Shown here piece after piece: positions 16,537 through 26,705 of a stretch of DNA of 64,000 nt (its first letter is position 1; every line of letters starts with the position of its first letter). The DNA is from Glutamicibacter nicotianae (GTDB lineage: Bacteria; Actinomycetota; Actinomycetes; Actinomycetales; Micrococcaceae). Made by a program: the position numbers and the translations under genes. The stretch covers positions 124,001 to 188,000 of the forward strand of contig NZ_BJNE01000006.1 of assembly GCF_006539525.1 (NCBI RefSeq). Direction: 5' to 3'. The notes beneath the pieces are model-generated. The model was not told the DNA's origin. It made no database searches and saw nothing but the letters and a program-made list of their open reading frames with translations.

Positions 16537-19526
16537 TGGCCCCACGTACCCAGTCTCAGGGGACGAAGAAGACTGCGACGCGCAAACCCAAGGCGTCCAG
16601 CTCCTCGTCCTCCAAGAAAACGCCCGAGAACCCGGATGCGGAACTCGCCCTGCCGCTGCGCGCAATCCGCAGCGTGTGGATGGGCATTGCCCGGATCTTC
16701 GGCGGCGCGTTCCGCCGCATCGGCGGAACCGTCAAGCCTGACTACGAGCTGCGCCGCGACGGCACCGGCTTGTTCCTCGCGCTGATCGCGATCATCGTCG
16801 CGGTCATCGAATGGTGGGGCCTGCGCGATGCCGGCTGGTTCGGCACCGGCGTGCACGCTGTCGCCGGCGGCACCCTGGGCTTCATGGCCGTGCTGCTGCC
16901 GGTCATCCTGTTCATCGGCGCCTTCCGGCTCTTCCGCTACCCCGAAGCTGTCACCGCGAACAACCGCATCGGCATCGGGCTGCTGATCATGACGCTCTCC
17001 GGCTCATCGATCGCCTCGCTGGCCAACGGCTCGCCGGCGGTCACCGACGACTTCGAAGCGCTGTGGAATGCCGGCGGCATGGCCGGGTCCATCCTGGGCA
17101 CCCCGCTGGGCCTGCTGATATCGGTTCCGGGCGCCATGGCGGTGTTCATTTTCCTGGTGTTCATGTCGATCCTGATCGTCACCGCCACCCCGGTGATGCA
17201 GATCCCTGCGCGCGTGCGCGCCGGCTACAACCGCCTGCTCGGCCAGGACCCGGATACGCCGCGCGCCACCCGGGCCACCGCCGCGATGGAACTGGATGCC
17301 ACCCGCGAAGACCACGACCAGTCCTACCTCTATCCCGAGGCCGAGGCCGAGGCCCCGGCACCGAAAAAGAAGAAGCCGGGCTTCTTCGAGCGCCGTGCAG
17401 CCGCCGCCCGCAAGGTCACCGAAGTCTACGACGTGGATGGGACGGAGAATTCCGACCGCTCCGGCGATATCGCCTACGACCAGGCGGTCATCGGCGAGGA
17501 TGATCCTGCCACCGACGCGATGCCTGCGGTCAACCGCAACTCCGGCAAGATCTTCGACGCCGACGAGGCGGCCACCCAGGCCATCGCCCGCCCGCAGCTG
17601 GATGGCTCCGGCCCCGCCGACGCCAGCGAAGACGCCGCCACAGTGGCGATCCCGAAACCGGCCGGCCCGCCGCCGGGGGTCAAACGCCCCACCAAGGCCG
17701 AGGCCGAAATGGCCGAGATCATGGCCAACATCGGGCTGAAGGCCGAACCCGAAGCCACCACCTCAGCGATGGACCAGGTCTCCTCGCGCGCCGCCGGGCT
17801 CGGAACTTCCCCGCAGGCGCCGATCCCGGCGCGCAGCGAGCAGCTGCAGCTCTCCGGGGATGTCACCTACACCCTGCCCGAGGAGCACTACCTGCCTGCC
17901 GGCCCGCCGGCCAAGGAAGCCTCCGAAGCCAATCAGGTGGTGGTCGACGCGCTGACCAACACGCTGCAGCAGTTCAAGGTCGACGCGCAGGTCACCGGCT
18001 TCTCGCGCGGCCCGACGGTGACCCGCTACGAGATCGAGCTGGCCCCGGGCACCAAGGTGGAGAAGGTCACCGCGCTGTCCAAGAACATTTCCTACGCCGT
18101 GGCCTCCTCGGATGTGCGCATCCTCTCGCCGATCCCGGGCAAGTCCGCCATCGGCATCGAGATCCCGAACACCGACAAGGAAGTCGTCGCCCTGGGCGAC
18201 GTGCTGCGCAGCTCCAACGCCCGCAAGTCCGAGCACCCGATGGTGATGGGCGTGGGCAAGGACGTCGAGGGCGGCTTCGTCGTGGCCAACTTGGCCAAGA
18301 TGCCGCACCTGCTGGTGGCCGGCGCCACCGGCGCGGGCAAGTCCTCGTTCGTGAACTCGATGATCACCTCGATCCTGATGCGCGCCACCCCCGACGAGGT
18401 GCGCATGGTCATGGTCGACCCCAAGCGCGTGGAGCTCACCGCCTACGAAGGCGTGCCGCACCTGATCACCCCAATCATCACCAACCCGAAGAAGGCCGCC
18501 GAGGCCCTGCAGTGGGTGGTCCGCGAAATGGACACCCGCTACGACGACCTGGCCAACTTCGGCTTCAAGCACATCGACGACTTCAACAAGGCGGTCAAGG
18601 CCGGCAAGGTGCACCCTCCCGAGGGTTCCAAGCGCGTGCTCAAGCCCTACCCGTACCTGCTGGTGATCGTCGACGAGCTCGCCGATTTGATGATGGTCGC
18701 CCCGCGCGATGTGGAAGAGTCCATCGTGCGCATCACCCAGCTGGCGCGTGCCGCCGGCATCCACCTGGTGCTGGCCACCCAGCGCCCGTCGGTGGACGTG
18801 GTCACCGGCTTGATCAAGGCCAACGTGCCTTCGCGCATGGCCTTCGCCACCTCTTCGGTCACCGACTCCCGCGTGGTCCTGGACCAGCCCGGCGCGGAGA
18901 AGCTGCTGGGCCAGGGCGACGCGCTGTTCCTGCCGATGGGCACCTCCAAGCCGATGCGCGTCCAGGGCGCCTGGGTCACCGAATCGGAGATCCACCGCGT
19001 CGTCGAGCACGTCAAGAGCCAGCTGCAGCCCGAATACCGGGACGACGTGATCCCGGCCGCCGAGAAGAAGAAGCAGATCGACGAGGACATCGGAGACGAC
19101 CTGGAGCTGCTGCTGCAGGCCACCGAGCTCGTGGTCACCAGCCAGTTCGGCTCCACCTCGATGCTGCAGCGCAAGCTGCGCGTGGGCTTCGCCAAGGCAG
19201 GTCGCCTGATGGACCTGATGGAATCGCGCGGCGTGGTCGGCCCTTCCGAGGGCTCCAAGGCCCGCGACGTGCTGATCCAGCCGGACGACCTGCCGATGGT
19301 GCTGGCCGCGATGCGCGGGGACGATCCGGCCACCAGCACCCCGTCGGCCACCGAGGCGGCGCTGGTAGCCGAGGCCAATGTGAACCATGCCGAGCCGGTC
19401 ACCGACTATGCCGAGGACCTGGTCGCCAGGGATCTGGAGGATCGCCCGCAGGCCGTGGACTACTTCGACGGCTCCGATGACGACGATTCGGGCGAGGACG
19501 CCTGGAACCTGACAGGAAGAAACTGA
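16536..19526 (+). CDS. ftsK: DNA translocase FtsK
   Basis: 996-residue septal DNA pump that clears and segregates chromosome termini during division. Basic Ser/Lys-rich N-terminus, four membrane helices at about 70-235, an acidic/Ala-Pro linker at about 240-470, then the RecA-like motor: Walker [11 protein letters not shown] near residue 594, Walker [14 protein letters not shown] near 707, and [12 protein letters not shown]. The C-terminal winged-helix gamma domain ([40 protein letters not shown]) reads KOPS sites. It is followed 5 nt later by pgsA and probably forms an operon with pgsA and cinA. Confidence 0.97.
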   Translation: MAPRTQSQGTKKTATRKPKASSSSSSKKTPENPDAELALPLRAIRSVWMGIARIFGGAFRRIGGTVKPDYELRRDGTGLFLALIAIIVAVIEWWGLRDAGWFGTGVHAVAGGTLGFMAVLLPVILFIGAFRLFRYPEAVTANNRIGIGLLIMTLSGSSIASLANGSPAVTDDFEALWNAGGMAGSILGTPLGLLISVPGAMAVFIFLVFMSILIVTATPVMQIPARVRAGYNRLLGQDPDTPRATRATAAMELDATREDHDQSYLYPEAEAEAPAPKKKKPGFFERRAAAARKVTEVYDVDGTENSDRSGDIAYDQAVIGEDDPATDAMPAVNRNSGKIFDADEAATQAIARPQLDGSGPADASEDAATVAIPKPAGPPPGVKRPTKAEAEMAEIMANIGLKAEPEATTSAMDQVSSRAAGLGTSPQAPIPARSEQLQLSGDVTYTLPEEHYLPAGPPAKEASEANQVVVDALTNTLQQFKVDAQVTGFSRGPTVTRYEIELAPGTKVEKVTALSKNISYAVASSDVRILSPIPGKSAIGIEIPNTDKEVVALGDVLRSSNARKSEHPMVMGVGKDVEGGFVVANLAKMPHLLVAGATGAGKSSFVNSMITSILMRATPDEVRMVMVDPKRVELTAYEGVPHLITPIITNPKKAAEALQWVVREMDTRYDDLANFGFKHIDDFNKAVKAGKVHPPEGSKRVLKPYPYLLVIVDELADLMMVAPRDVEESIVRITQLARAAGIHLVLATQRPSVDVVTGLIKANVPSRMAFATSSVTDSRVVLDQPGAEKLLGQGDALFLPMGTSKPMRVQGAWVTESEIHRVVEHVKSQLQPEYRDDVIPAAEKKKQIDEDIGDDLELLLQATELVVTSQFGSTSMLQRKLRVGFAKAGRLMDLMESRGVVGPSEGSKARDVLIQPDDLPMVLAAMRGDDPATSTPSATEAALVAEANVNHAEPVTDYAEDLVARDLEDRPQAVDYFDGSDDDDSGEDAWNLTGRN

Positions 19527-19531
19527 TACCC

Positions 19532-20134
19532 ATGAGCGAGCAAGCTGGCCGCAGTGCCCAGCCACCGGTACCGACGCTGAACATCGCCAACGTGCTCACC
19601 ACCATCCGCATCATCATGGTGCCGTTCTTCATCTGGGCGCTGATGGCGGACAACCACGAGCAGGGCCTGTGGCGCTGGGTCGCGCTGGCACTGTTCGTAG
19701 TGGCCATGTACACCGACAAGCTCGACGGGGACCTAGCGCGCAGCCGCGGGCTGATCACCAACTTCGGCAAGATCGCCGACCCGATCGCGGACAAGCTGCT
19801 CACCGGCTCGGCGCTGGTGTGCTTCTCGATCCTGGCCGAGCTGCCCTGGTGGGTCACCATCGTGATCCTGGTCCGCGAATGGGGCATCACCCTGCTGCGC
19901 GTGGTGGTCATCCGCTACGGCGTGATCGCCGCGAACATGGGCGGGAAGATCAAGACCGTGCTGCAGGCGATCGTGATCGGGGTCTACCTGCTGCCCTACA
20001 CCCACACCATCGACTGGCTGGGCACCGCGGCCTGGTACCTGATGCTGCTGACCCTGGCGGTCACCGTGGTCACCGGCATCGAATACCTCATCAAGGCCGG
20101 CCAGCTGGCGGCGGCCGCCAAGAAGCGGAAGTAG
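19532..20134 (+). CDS. pgsA: CDP-diacylglycerol-glycerol-3-phosphate phosphatidyltransferase
   Basis: 200-residue membrane enzyme making phosphatidylglycerophosphate from CDP-diacylglycerol and glycerol-3-phosphate. The CDP-alcohol transferase motif D-G-x2-A-R-x8-G-x3-D-x3-D is intact in DKLDGDLARSRGLITNFGKIADPIADK (read as spaced residues). About five to six membrane helices and a basic C-terminus (KKRK). Same position behind ftsK as pgsA3 in M. tuberculosis. ATG at 19532; the spacing to ftsK implies co-transcription. Confidence 0.94.
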   Translation: MSEQAGRSAQPPVPTLNIANVLTTIRIIMVPFFIWALMADNHEQGLWRWVALALFVVAMYTDKLDGDLARSRGLITNFGKIADPIADKLLTGSALVCFSILAELPWWVTIVILVREWGITLLRVVVIRYGVIAANMGGKIKTVLQAIVIGVYLLPYTHTIDWLGTAAWYLMLLTLAVTVVTGIEYLIKAGQLAAAAKKRK

Positions 20135-20140
20135 GGACAG

Positions 20141-20623
20141 ATGAAGCCCGCAGCCCCCGAGGTGATTGCCAAGGCCATCGACGGCGCCGTGCAGCTGGCG
20201 ACCGCGGAATCGCTGACCGCCGGAATGATCGCCGCGCGCCTGGCCGAAGTTCCCGGCGCCTCGGCCGTATTGCGCGGGGGAGTCGTCAGCTATTCCTCCG
20301 AGGTCAAGGCCTCGCTGCTGGGCGTCGACGAAGCACTGCTGGCGGCCAACGGTTCGGTGGATCCCGAGGTGGCCCGGCAGATGGCCGTCGGCGCGCAGCG
20401 AGCCTGCGGCGCCGACGCGGCGATTTCGGCAACCGGAGTCGCCGGCCCTGAGCCGCACGATGGCAAGGCCGTGGGCACCGTGTATATTGGATGGGCCATG
20501 GGAGCCGACTCCGGGTCCGAGGCCCACCACTTTGTGGGGGACCGGGCGCAAATTCGCGAGCAGAGCACCCAAGCGGCACTTCACCAGTTCGCTTCCATCT
20601 TGGATAAAGCTTCTTCACAGTAA
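20141..20623 (+). CDS. cinA: CinA-family nicotinamide-nucleotide amidohydrolase domain protein
   Basis: 160 residues comprising only the CinA C-terminal (PncC-type) domain, which deamidates NMN in NAD recycling in characterised members. Family marks: LATAESLTAGMIAARLAEVPGAS, GGVVSYSSEVKASLLGV, and AISATGVAGPEP with GTVYIGW. The N-terminal molybdopterin-like domain of full CinA is absent, normal for this locus in Arthrobacter. It starts 6 nt after pgsA. Confidence 0.9.
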   Translation: MKPAAPEVIAKAIDGAVQLATAESLTAGMIAARLAEVPGASAVLRGGVVSYSSEVKASLLGVDEALLAANGSVDPEVARQMAVGAQRACGADAAISATGVAGPEPHDGKAVGTVYIGWAMGADSGSEAHHFVGDRAQIREQSTQAALHQFASILDKASSQ

Positions 20624-20912
20624 GACACGAAATACTTTTCTTCCTGTGATATTACGCAAAAACCATCCCGGATGTGGCGTAGCTCGCATTTATGTGATTA
20701 GGGTGAACGTACGGGAACAAAATCGTATGACCTGTCGTTGTACGAATTGCAGGGCCGCAAGGATGGCCCCCGTATTTGATTAGATCTTCGAGATGGACCT
20801 AGGAGCAGAGGCTAAATTCATGGTCAAGCAACCCGTAACTGTCAATGGTGTCGTCCGTTGGCGCGATATGGGAGAAGCCCATATGGTCCAGCCCGAGAAG
20901 GAGGAGCACAAA

Positions 20913-21233
20913 ATGGTAGTACTCCGTCATGAAATCGGCGATGTCCTGCGCGACGTCCGCCAGCGCCAGGGTCGTACCCTGCGCGAGGTTTCGCACAGCG
21001 CACGAGTTTCCCTCGGATACCTGTCCGAGGTTGAGCGTGGCCAGAAGGAAGCCTCTTCGGAGCTGCTCTCCTCAATCTGCGTTGCGCTGGAAATCCCATT
21101 GTCATTGATGCTCCGTGAAGTATCCGAGCGCGTTGCCCTGGCAGAGGGCATTGCGGTCCCGGATACCGTCCCGACAGATATGGCCGACGAGTTTGCCGCC
21201 AAGGGCAACAGCAAGCCACTGGCCTCGGTCTAG
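20913..21233 (+). CDS. clgR: ClgR-type HTH transcriptional regulator
   Basis: 106 residues from the ATG at 20913, which has AAGGAGGAG 6 nt upstream; in-frame ATGs at 20820 and 20883 would add N-terminal residues and cannot be excluded. An XRE-type helix-turn-helix spans about 5-62 ([35 protein letters not shown], spaced residues); the near-invariant [17 protein letters not shown] is the ClgR/Rv2745c hallmark. ClgR activates clp protease and stress genes in actinobacteria. The location between pgsA/cinA and recA matches M. tuberculosis. A terminator-like hairpin follows. Confidence 0.88.
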   Translation: MVVLRHEIGDVLRDVRQRQGRTLREVSHSARVSLGYLSEVERGQKEASSELLSSICVALEIPLSLMLREVSERVALAEGIAVPDTVPTDMADEFAAKGNSKPLASV

Positions 21234-21287
21234 CATCAATCTTTTTCAGGCCGCCGCTACTCAGTAATCGAGACTGCCGGCAGCCAT

Positions 21288-21322
21288 GCAAGGAGCCTGC
21301 GCGAAATGCGCGGGCTCCTTGC
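21288..21322 (+). terminator. Terminator after clgR
   Basis: 15-bp stem GCAAGGAGCCTGCGC / GCGCGGGCTCCTTGC with one G-U pair and a 5-nt GAAAT loop. Short T run (CTTT) after it. Confidence 0.75.
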
Positions 21323-21344
21323 CTTTGCGTGGGAGAATTATCAG

Positions 21345-21569
21345 GTGAAAATCAGCGATTTCTGGCGAAATATGGAAAACGAGTTCGGCCCGCGGTACTC
21401 CCGCGTGCTGGCCGATTCCATGGCCCTGACCGAACTCGGCAGCCTGACTGCGGCACAGGCGCTCGATAGGGGCATCAAGCCCAAGCAGATCTGGGAAGCC
21501 CTGTGCCGGGCGCAAGATGTTCCGGCTGAACGCTGGCTTGGCGTGGATATCGAGCCGAAGCAATCATAG
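21345..21569 (+). CDS. DUF3046 family protein
   Basis: 74 residues from the GTG at 21345 (GGGAG 9 nt upstream). Starts MKISDFWRNMENEFGPRYSRVLADSM and ends around CRAQDVPAERWLG, the full span of DUF3046, a small actinobacterial protein regularly found just before recA. No biochemical role is known to me. An upstream in-frame ATG would add 13 residues overlapping the terminator. Confidence 0.88.
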   Translation: MKISDFWRNMENEFGPRYSRVLADSMALTELGSLTAAQALDRGIKPKQIWEALCRAQDVPAERWLGVDIEPKQS

Positions 21570-21622
21570 GGGTTCCATTCGAATACCCATGCAGTAACTC
21601 TTCGAACACGCCGTGTTGAATT

Positions 21623-21651
21623 TCGAACACCTGTTCGGATAGGGTTATGCT
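21623..21651 (+). promoter_or_regulatory. recA promoter with LexA (SOS) box
   Basis: TCGAAC-ACCT-GTTCGG (21623-21638) matches the actinobacterial/Bacillus SOS box TCGAAC-N4-GTTCGA with one mismatch. TATGCT (21646-21651) is a plausible -10, with TCGAAC taking the -35 position (17-bp spacer), so LexA would cover the promoter. Confidence 0.8.
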
Positions 21652-21810
21652 GGAAACAACGCAGGAAACTGCGCCAAGAACTTAAGCACTGGGATTGTCC
21701 ACACTTCTGGGCTATCGGAGTCCAAAGTGTCGGTGGGCAAGCATACTGTCTATTGCAGGACAAAAATCATGAGCAAGTACGTAGCAGGCTTGCAAGAGCA
21801 AAGGTGAACC

Positions 21811-22863
21811 ATGGCAGCAAAAAATGATCGGGAAAAGGCGCTAGAGGCTGTCCTGGGCCAAATTGACAAGGCCTATGGCAAAGGCTCGGTCATGCGCCTG
21901 GGCGACGAAACCCGCGCACCCATTGAAGTAATCCCTACCGGCTCGGTTGCCCTGGATGCCGCCCTTGGCATTGGCGGATTGCCACGCGGCCGCGTGGTGG
22001 AGATCTATGGTCCGGAATCTTCGGGCAAGACCACGGTTGCCCTGCACGCAGTCGCCAGCGCACAGAAGGCCGGCGGTGTCGCGGCATTCATCGATGCCGA
22101 GCACGCGCTGGATCCGGAATACGCCAAGAAGCTGGGCGTCGACACCGATGCGCTGCTGGTCTCCCAGCCGGATACCGGCGAGCAGGCACTGGAAATCATG
22201 GATATGCTCGTGGGCTCCGGTGCACTGGATATCATCGTCATCGACTCCGTGGCGGCACTGGTTCCCCGCGCCGAAATCGAAGGCGAGATGGGCGACAGCC
22301 ACGTCGGCCTGCAGGCTCGACTGATGTCCCAGGCATTGCGCAAGATCACCGGCCGCCTCTCGGCCTCGAAGACCACCGCAATCTTCATCAACCAGCTGCG
22401 TGAGAAAATCGGTGTCTTCTTCGGCAGCCCGGAAACCACCACAGGTGGCAAGGCGCTGAAGTTCTACGCTTCGGTGCGCATCGATATCCGCCGCATCGAG
22501 ACCCTGAAAGAGGGCACCAACGCGGTCGGCAACCGTACCCGCTGCAAGATCGTCAAGAACAAGATGGCTCCTCCTTTCAAGCAGGCCGAGTTCGACATCC
22601 TGTACGGCCACGGCATCTCCAAGGAAGGCTCGCTCATCGACATGGGCGTCGAGCACAACCTGGTCAAGAAGTCCGGTGCCTGGTTCACCTATGACGGAGA
22701 CCAGCTGGGCCAGGGCAAGGAAAACGCCCGCCGCTTCCTGCGCGACAACCCGGATCTGGCCAACGAGCTCGAACGCCAGATCCTGCAGAAGCTCGGCGTC
22801 CTGCCAATGGAAGAAGTTGAAGAAGACGAGACAGAACTGCGAGTCGTCGAGGGCGATCAGTAG
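21811..22863 (+). CDS. recA: Recombinase RecA
   Basis: 350 residues, no intein. It forms ATP-dependent filaments on single-stranded DNA for recombination and LexA self-cleavage. Walker [38 protein letters not shown] and [29 protein letters not shown] are all present; the acidic C-tail ([17 protein letters not shown]) is typical. ATG after AAAGGTGAACC. The stop overlaps recX by 1 nt. SOS control by LexA is inferred from the box at 21623. Confidence 0.98.
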   Translation: MAAKNDREKALEAVLGQIDKAYGKGSVMRLGDETRAPIEVIPTGSVALDAALGIGGLPRGRVVEIYGPESSGKTTVALHAVASAQKAGGVAAFIDAEHALDPEYAKKLGVDTDALLVSQPDTGEQALEIMDMLVGSGALDIIVIDSVAALVPRAEIEGEMGDSHVGLQARLMSQALRKITGRLSASKTTAIFINQLREKIGVFFGSPETTTGGKALKFYASVRIDIRRIETLKEGTNAVGNRTRCKIVKNKMAPPFKQAEFDILYGHGISKEGSLIDMGVEHNLVKKSGAWFTYDGDQLGQGKENARRFLRDNPDLANELERQILQKLGVLPMEEVEEDETELRVVEGDQ

Positions 22864-23762
22864 TGGCCTCAGGCTTCCAACGACGTAGCGTCCGACCCGG
22901 AAAGAATTCCGGGTCGGACGCTACGTCCGTTTCCAAAGAGTTCCAGGGCGACCTCGAAGACATGCCGGACTGGGCCAAGCCCAGCCCGGAAGAATTGGAA
23001 GCCCAAGCGGCTGGGGAATCAGCCAAGCGGGACCGGGAGGCTCAGCGGGCATCCCAGCGCGCTGCGGCGCCTGCAATGCCGGCCGGCAGCACCTCGCGAA
23101 CCATTGCCAGTTTCTCCGAGCAGCCGGCGAAACCGGGCAGCATCGAAGAGCTGCGCGCGGCCATGGAGCAGATTGTGGCTGCGCCCGCGCCGGCCAAACC
23201 GTCGAAGCAGGAACGCCGCGAAGCGCGCGAAGCGCGAAAAGCTGCCCGCCAAGCGGGGGAGCCTGAAGAGCTCAGCGACGACCAGTGGCGGGAAAAGGCG
23301 CGCGGAATTTTGCTGCGCCAGCTCACGGCCAGCGACAAGACCGCCAAGCAGCTCAAAGACAAGCTCCTTGAGAATGAATGCCCGGAAGACATTGCCGATG
23401 AGGTCATCGACCGCTATGCCGAGATCAACCTCGTGGATGATGAACGCTTTGCGAAGTCCTGGGTCGTTGCCCGCGCTCGCTCGCGTGGATTAGCCCGCGG
23501 TGCGATCAAGCGCGAGCTGCGCACCAAGGGGGTGGACGACGAGCTGGCCGCTGAAGCGCTGGAGCAAATCGATGACGAAGCGGAGGAGCAGCGAGCCCGC
23601 GAACTGGTGCGCGCGAAGCTGCGTCCCGAATCCATGGGCGCCGATCGGGACAAAGCCCTGCGCCGGCTCGTGGGGATGCTGGGCCGCAAAGGCTACAACG
23701 GCGGCATGGCGTTCAAGGTCGCCCGCGAGGAATGGGAAGAGCGCTTCGGCAATCGCTACTGA
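22863..23762 (+). CDS. recX: RecA regulator RecX with long N-terminal extension
   Basis: Modulates RecA filaments. GTG at 22863 overlaps the recA stop. The conserved RecX three-helix repeats occupy about residues 138-299 (REKARGILLRQLTASDKTAKQL..., DERFAKSWVVARARSRGLARGAIKRELRTKG). The first ~137 residues are a charged, Ala/Glu/Arg-rich extension, longer than E. coli RecX but common in actinobacteria. A perfect hairpin lies within codons 7-22; if translation starts at the ATG at 22962 (MPDWAKPS) the hairpin would be intergenic. It overlaps the convergent membrane-protein gene by 7 nt. Confidence 0.9.
   Translation: MASGFQRRSVRPGKNSGSDATSVSKEFQGDLEDMPDWAKPSPEELEAQAAGESAKRDREAQRASQRAAAPAMPAGSTSRTIASFSEQPAKPGSIEELRAAMEQIVAAPAPAKPSKQERREAREARKAARQAGEPEELSDDQWREKARGILLRQLTASDKTAKQLKDKLLENECPEDIADEVIDRYAEINLVDDERFAKSWVVARARSRGLARGAIKRELRTKGVDDELAAEALEQIDDEAEEQRARELVRAKLRPESMGADRDKALRRLVGMLGRKGYNGGMAFKVAREEWEERFGNRY
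22882..22927 (+). terminator. Perfect 21-bp hairpin between recA and recX
   Basis: GACGTAGCGTCCGACCCGGAA pairs exactly with TTCCGGGTCGGACGCTACGTC across a 4-nt AGAA loop, starting 19 nt after the recA stop. No T tract. It probably terminates most recA transcripts and limits recX expression, similar to the recA-recX terminator known in E. coli. Confidence 0.75.
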
Positions 23763-24079
23763 TGTCGTTTCGGATGCCGCCCTGGTGCGTTTCTCCGGCG
23801 CTCAAGCCAATCGTCAATGCCCTGGTAGGCCCAGAGGCTCAAGACCAGGACCCCGGCAAGCATCGAGCCGACACCGATATTGAACAGCAGGCTGTCGGTT
23901 TGTCCATCAATGGGCGGGATGATGCCAATAGCGATCGGGATGGCGAGAAGGAAAAGCGCGGATAATCCTGCCATCCACCAGTGGAAGATCTTCATGCCGC
24001 GCGACAACCGCAACGGTCGGTACTTGCCGGTTTTCTGGTGCTTGCCTGGCGAATGGTTTTCCACGGGTTGCCCTTTCAT
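23756..24079 (-). CDS. Small two-helix membrane protein, unknown
   Basis: 107 residues: a basic N-terminus (KYRPLRLSRGMKIFHWW), helices at about 32-53 and 66-88, and a very basic C-terminus (RRRNAPGRHPKRHQ). No Shine-Dalgarno is visible before the ATG at 24079; an alternative ATG lies at 23995. It overlaps the recX stop tail-to-tail by 7 nt. No family recognised. Confidence 0.55.
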   Translation of the reverse strand: MKGQPVENHSPGKHQKTGKYRPLRLSRGMKIFHWWMAGLSALFLLAIPIAIGIIPPIDGQTDSLLFNIGVGSMLAGVLVLSLWAYQGIDDWLERRRNAPGRHPKRHQ

Positions 24080-24224
24080 ACGCCGAATCAGCTATCGAAA
24101 AGCCTATTCCTTTTCCTGGCCTTCCACCCGAAGGCGCGCACCGACGGCCACTAGGCCGTAACCGTGAAGGCAACCAGGAGTCCAGCGGAGGCTCGCCTAC
24201 ATTTCAGCGGCACCCGATCTTCGG

Positions 24225-24237
24225 TAATCTTTAAGGG
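24225..24237 (+). promoter_or_regulatory. Leaderless promoter -10 of miaB
   Basis: TAATCT then TTAAGG and the GTG start at 24237; no usable Shine-Dalgarno. Confidence 0.5.
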
Positions 24238-25766
24238 TGACTGAGCAACATACCTTGAGCAACATCGGCAGCGAAGAACTACCCCGTACCTATGAGGTAC
24301 GTACCTTCGGCTGCCAAATGAACGTCCACGACTCCGAGCGCCTCTCTGGCCTGCTGGAAGATGCAGGGCTGAGCCGCAAGCCGGAAGAGCTGGCCGAAGA
24401 AGTCGCCGACGTTGTTGTCTTCAACACCTGCGCAGTGCGTGAGAACGCAGACAACAAGCTGTACGGGCACCTGGGCATGCTCAAGAACCTGAAGGCTGAA
24501 CGCCCCAATATGCAAATTGCCGTCGGCGGCTGCCTTGCTCAGAAGGACCGCGACACCATCATCAAGAAGGCCCCATGGGTCGACGTGGTTTTCGGCACGC
24601 ACAACATCGGCTCGCTGCCCACGCTGCTGGCCCGCTCGCGCCACAACCAGAAGGCGCAACTGGAGATCCTTGAATCCCTGGATGTCTTCCCCTCCACGTT
24701 GCCTACCCGACGCGAATCCGTGTACGCCGGCTGGGTCTCCATCTCCGTAGGGTGCAATAACACCTGCACCTTCTGCATCGTCCCTTCCCTGCGCGGCAAG
24801 GAGCGGGACCGCCGCCCGGGCGAGATCCTCGCCGAAATCCAGGCCCTCGTAGACGACGGCGCCATCGAAGTGACCCTGCTGGGCCAAAATGTGAACTCCT
24901 ACGGCGTGGAATTCGGAGACCGCCTGGCCTTCGGCAAGCTGCTGCGCGCTTGCGGTGAAATCGAAGGACTGGAACGCGTGCGCTTCACCAGCCCGCACCC
25001 GGCGGCCTTCACCGATGACGTCATCGATGCCATGGCGGAAACACCTAACGTGATGCCGCAGCTGCACATGCCGCTGCAGTCCGGCTCGGACAAGGTGCTC
25101 AAGGACATGCGCCGCTCCTACCGGTCCAAGAAATTCCTCGGCATCCTGGACAAGGTCCGCGAACGCATCCCGCATGCGGCAATCACCACCGACATCATTG
25201 TCGGCTTCCCGGGTGAAACCGAAGAAGACTTCCAGGCCACCCTCGACGTGGTTGAAGCGTCGCGGTTCTCCTCGGCCTTCACCTTCCAGTACTCCAAACG
25301 TCCGGGCACGCCGGCAGCCGACCTGGACGAGCAGCTTCCCAAGGCAGTGGTGCAGGAACGCTATGAGCGCTTGACGGCGTTGCAGGACCGCATTTCCAAG
25401 GAGGAGAACGCGAAGCAGCTGGGCCGTACCGTGGAAGTCATGGCCACCGACCAATCCGGACGCAAGGCCGAAGAGACCCACCGTTTCTCCGGACGCTCGC
25501 AGGACCAGCGCCTGGTGCACTTCTCGGTACCTGAAGGTGCCCAGGCCCCGCGCCCTGGCGACCTGGTAACCCTGCCGATCACCGAAGTGGCGGCATTCCA
25601 CCTGATCTCGGATCCCACCGTGGACCAGTACTCCCTGCGTCGTTCGCGCGCCGGGGATGCGTGGGACCGGGCGCAGGCCGAAAGCTGCGGGGTTCCAGCG
25701 CCGGCGGGGAGCGGATCCAAGGGCCGCACGAGCTTGGGCATGCCGACGTTGAAAGTGCGCAGCTAG
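24237..25766 (+). CDS. miaB: tRNA-2-methylthio-N6-dimethylallyladenosine synthase
   Basis: 509-residue radical-SAM methylthiotransferase adding 2-methylthio to i6A37 of tRNA. The N-terminal UPF0004 domain has Cys26, Cys65 and Cys99 ([18 protein letters not shown]) for the auxiliary cluster. Radical-SAM Cys173/Cys177/Cys180 are in GCNNTCTFC. The TRAM domain spans about 400-465. GTG start at 24237 with a leaderless -10. It is followed 4 nt later by miaA, the enzyme making its substrate. Confidence 0.96.
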   Translation: MTEQHTLSNIGSEELPRTYEVRTFGCQMNVHDSERLSGLLEDAGLSRKPEELAEEVADVVVFNTCAVRENADNKLYGHLGMLKNLKAERPNMQIAVGGCLAQKDRDTIIKKAPWVDVVFGTHNIGSLPTLLARSRHNQKAQLEILESLDVFPSTLPTRRESVYAGWVSISVGCNNTCTFCIVPSLRGKERDRRPGEILAEIQALVDDGAIEVTLLGQNVNSYGVEFGDRLAFGKLLRACGEIEGLERVRFTSPHPAAFTDDVIDAMAETPNVMPQLHMPLQSGSDKVLKDMRRSYRSKKFLGILDKVRERIPHAAITTDIIVGFPGETEEDFQATLDVVEASRFSSAFTFQYSKRPGTPAADLDEQLPKAVVQERYERLTALQDRISKEENAKQLGRTVEVMATDQSGRKAEETHRFSGRSQDQRLVHFSVPEGAQAPRPGDLVTLPITEVAAFHLISDPTVDQYSLRRSRAGDAWDRAQAESCGVPAPAGSGSKGRTSLGMPTLKVRS

Positions 25767-25770
25767 CCAT

Positions 25771-26673
25771 ATGGCCACTTCGAACCTGCCGGTGATTGCG
25801 ATCGTCGGTCCCACAGGTACCGGCAAGTCGGACTTGGCCATCGCCGTGGCGCAGGAACTGGGCGGGGAAATCGTCAATTCCGATGCCCTGCAGTTCTACC
25901 GCGGCATGGACATCGGCACCGCGAAGCTGCCGGTGAATGAGCGTGGCGGCATCGAGCATCACCTGCTCGACACCATGGGCATCACCGAGGAAGCATCCGT
26001 TGCCGCCTTCCAAGCCGAAGCCCGCGACCACTTCGCCCAAATCCGTGCCCGCGGCAAGGTTCCGGTGATGGTCGGAGGCTCGGGACTGTATGTGCGGGCG
26101 GCCCTTGATGTCATCGATTTCCCGCCGACAGATCCAGACGTCAGGAAACGGCTGGAGGCCGAGGTCGAGGCTCAAGGAGACGGACCGCTGCGCCGCCGGC
26201 TGGCTGAGGTTGACCCGGTATCCGCAGCACGCAATCTTGACTTGCGCCGCGCGATCCGCGCCCTTGAAGTCCACGAGATTTCCGGTCGGGCCTTCAGCTC
26301 CTTCATGCCGCAACGCGAGTATGCCGCTCCGGCAATCCAGATCGGCTTGAACTACGACCGCCAGGCATTGCATGAGGCCTTGGAAACTCGAGTGCACAAG
26401 ATGGATGCCATGGGATTGGCCGCGGAAGTCGAGGGACTGCTCGGCCAGGGATTGCGCGACGGCAAGACCGCCTCGCGCGCCATCGGCTACCAGCAGTACA
26501 TCGACTTCCTCGACGGGCAGATCACCCGGGACGAAGCCATTGACCAGACGGTCATTGCCACCCGCAAGTTCGCGCGACGCCAAATCACCTGGTTCAACGC
26601 AGATGAGCGGGTCAACTGGCTGAACCCGCTGGAACCTGGGCTGCTGGAAAAAACACTGCAGATCATCGGCTAG
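25771..26673 (+). CDS. miaA: tRNA dimethylallyltransferase
   Basis: 300 residues. Transfers dimethylallyl to A37 of tRNAs reading UNN codons, the step before MiaB. P-loop [11 protein letters not shown] at about 13-23, [29 protein letters not shown], and RAIGYQQ near 240. Normal family length. Four nucleotides separate it from miaB and 32 nt from dapF, so a miaB-miaA-dapF transcript is likely. Confidence 0.96.
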   Translation: MATSNLPVIAIVGPTGTGKSDLAIAVAQELGGEIVNSDALQFYRGMDIGTAKLPVNERGGIEHHLLDTMGITEEASVAAFQAEARDHFAQIRARGKVPVMVGGSGLYVRAALDVIDFPPTDPDVRKRLEAEVEAQGDGPLRRRLAEVDPVSAARNLDLRRAIRALEVHEISGRAFSSFMPQREYAAPAIQIGLNYDRQALHEALETRVHKMDAMGLAAEVEGLLGQGLRDGKTASRAIGYQQYIDFLDGQITRDEAIDQTVIATRKFARRQITWFNADERVNWLNPLEPGLLEKTLQIIG

Positions 26674-26705
26674 CCAACGTACGAACGAAAACTCTAGGAG
26701 CATTG

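Noticed and set aside
17763-19565. 600-codon minus-strand frame over ftsK
   Set aside because: Shadow of the FtsK motor domain.
20730-20786. Tiny Cys-rich ORF (MTCRCTNCRAARM...) upstream of clgR
   Set aside because: 18 codons, no ribosome site, and no support beyond a CxC..C pattern; probably chance.
21601-21620. Second SOS-box-like repeat upstream of recA (TTCGAACACG/CCGTGTTGAA)
   Set aside because: The right half lacks GTTCGA and the spacing is wrong; only the box at 21623 meets the consensus.
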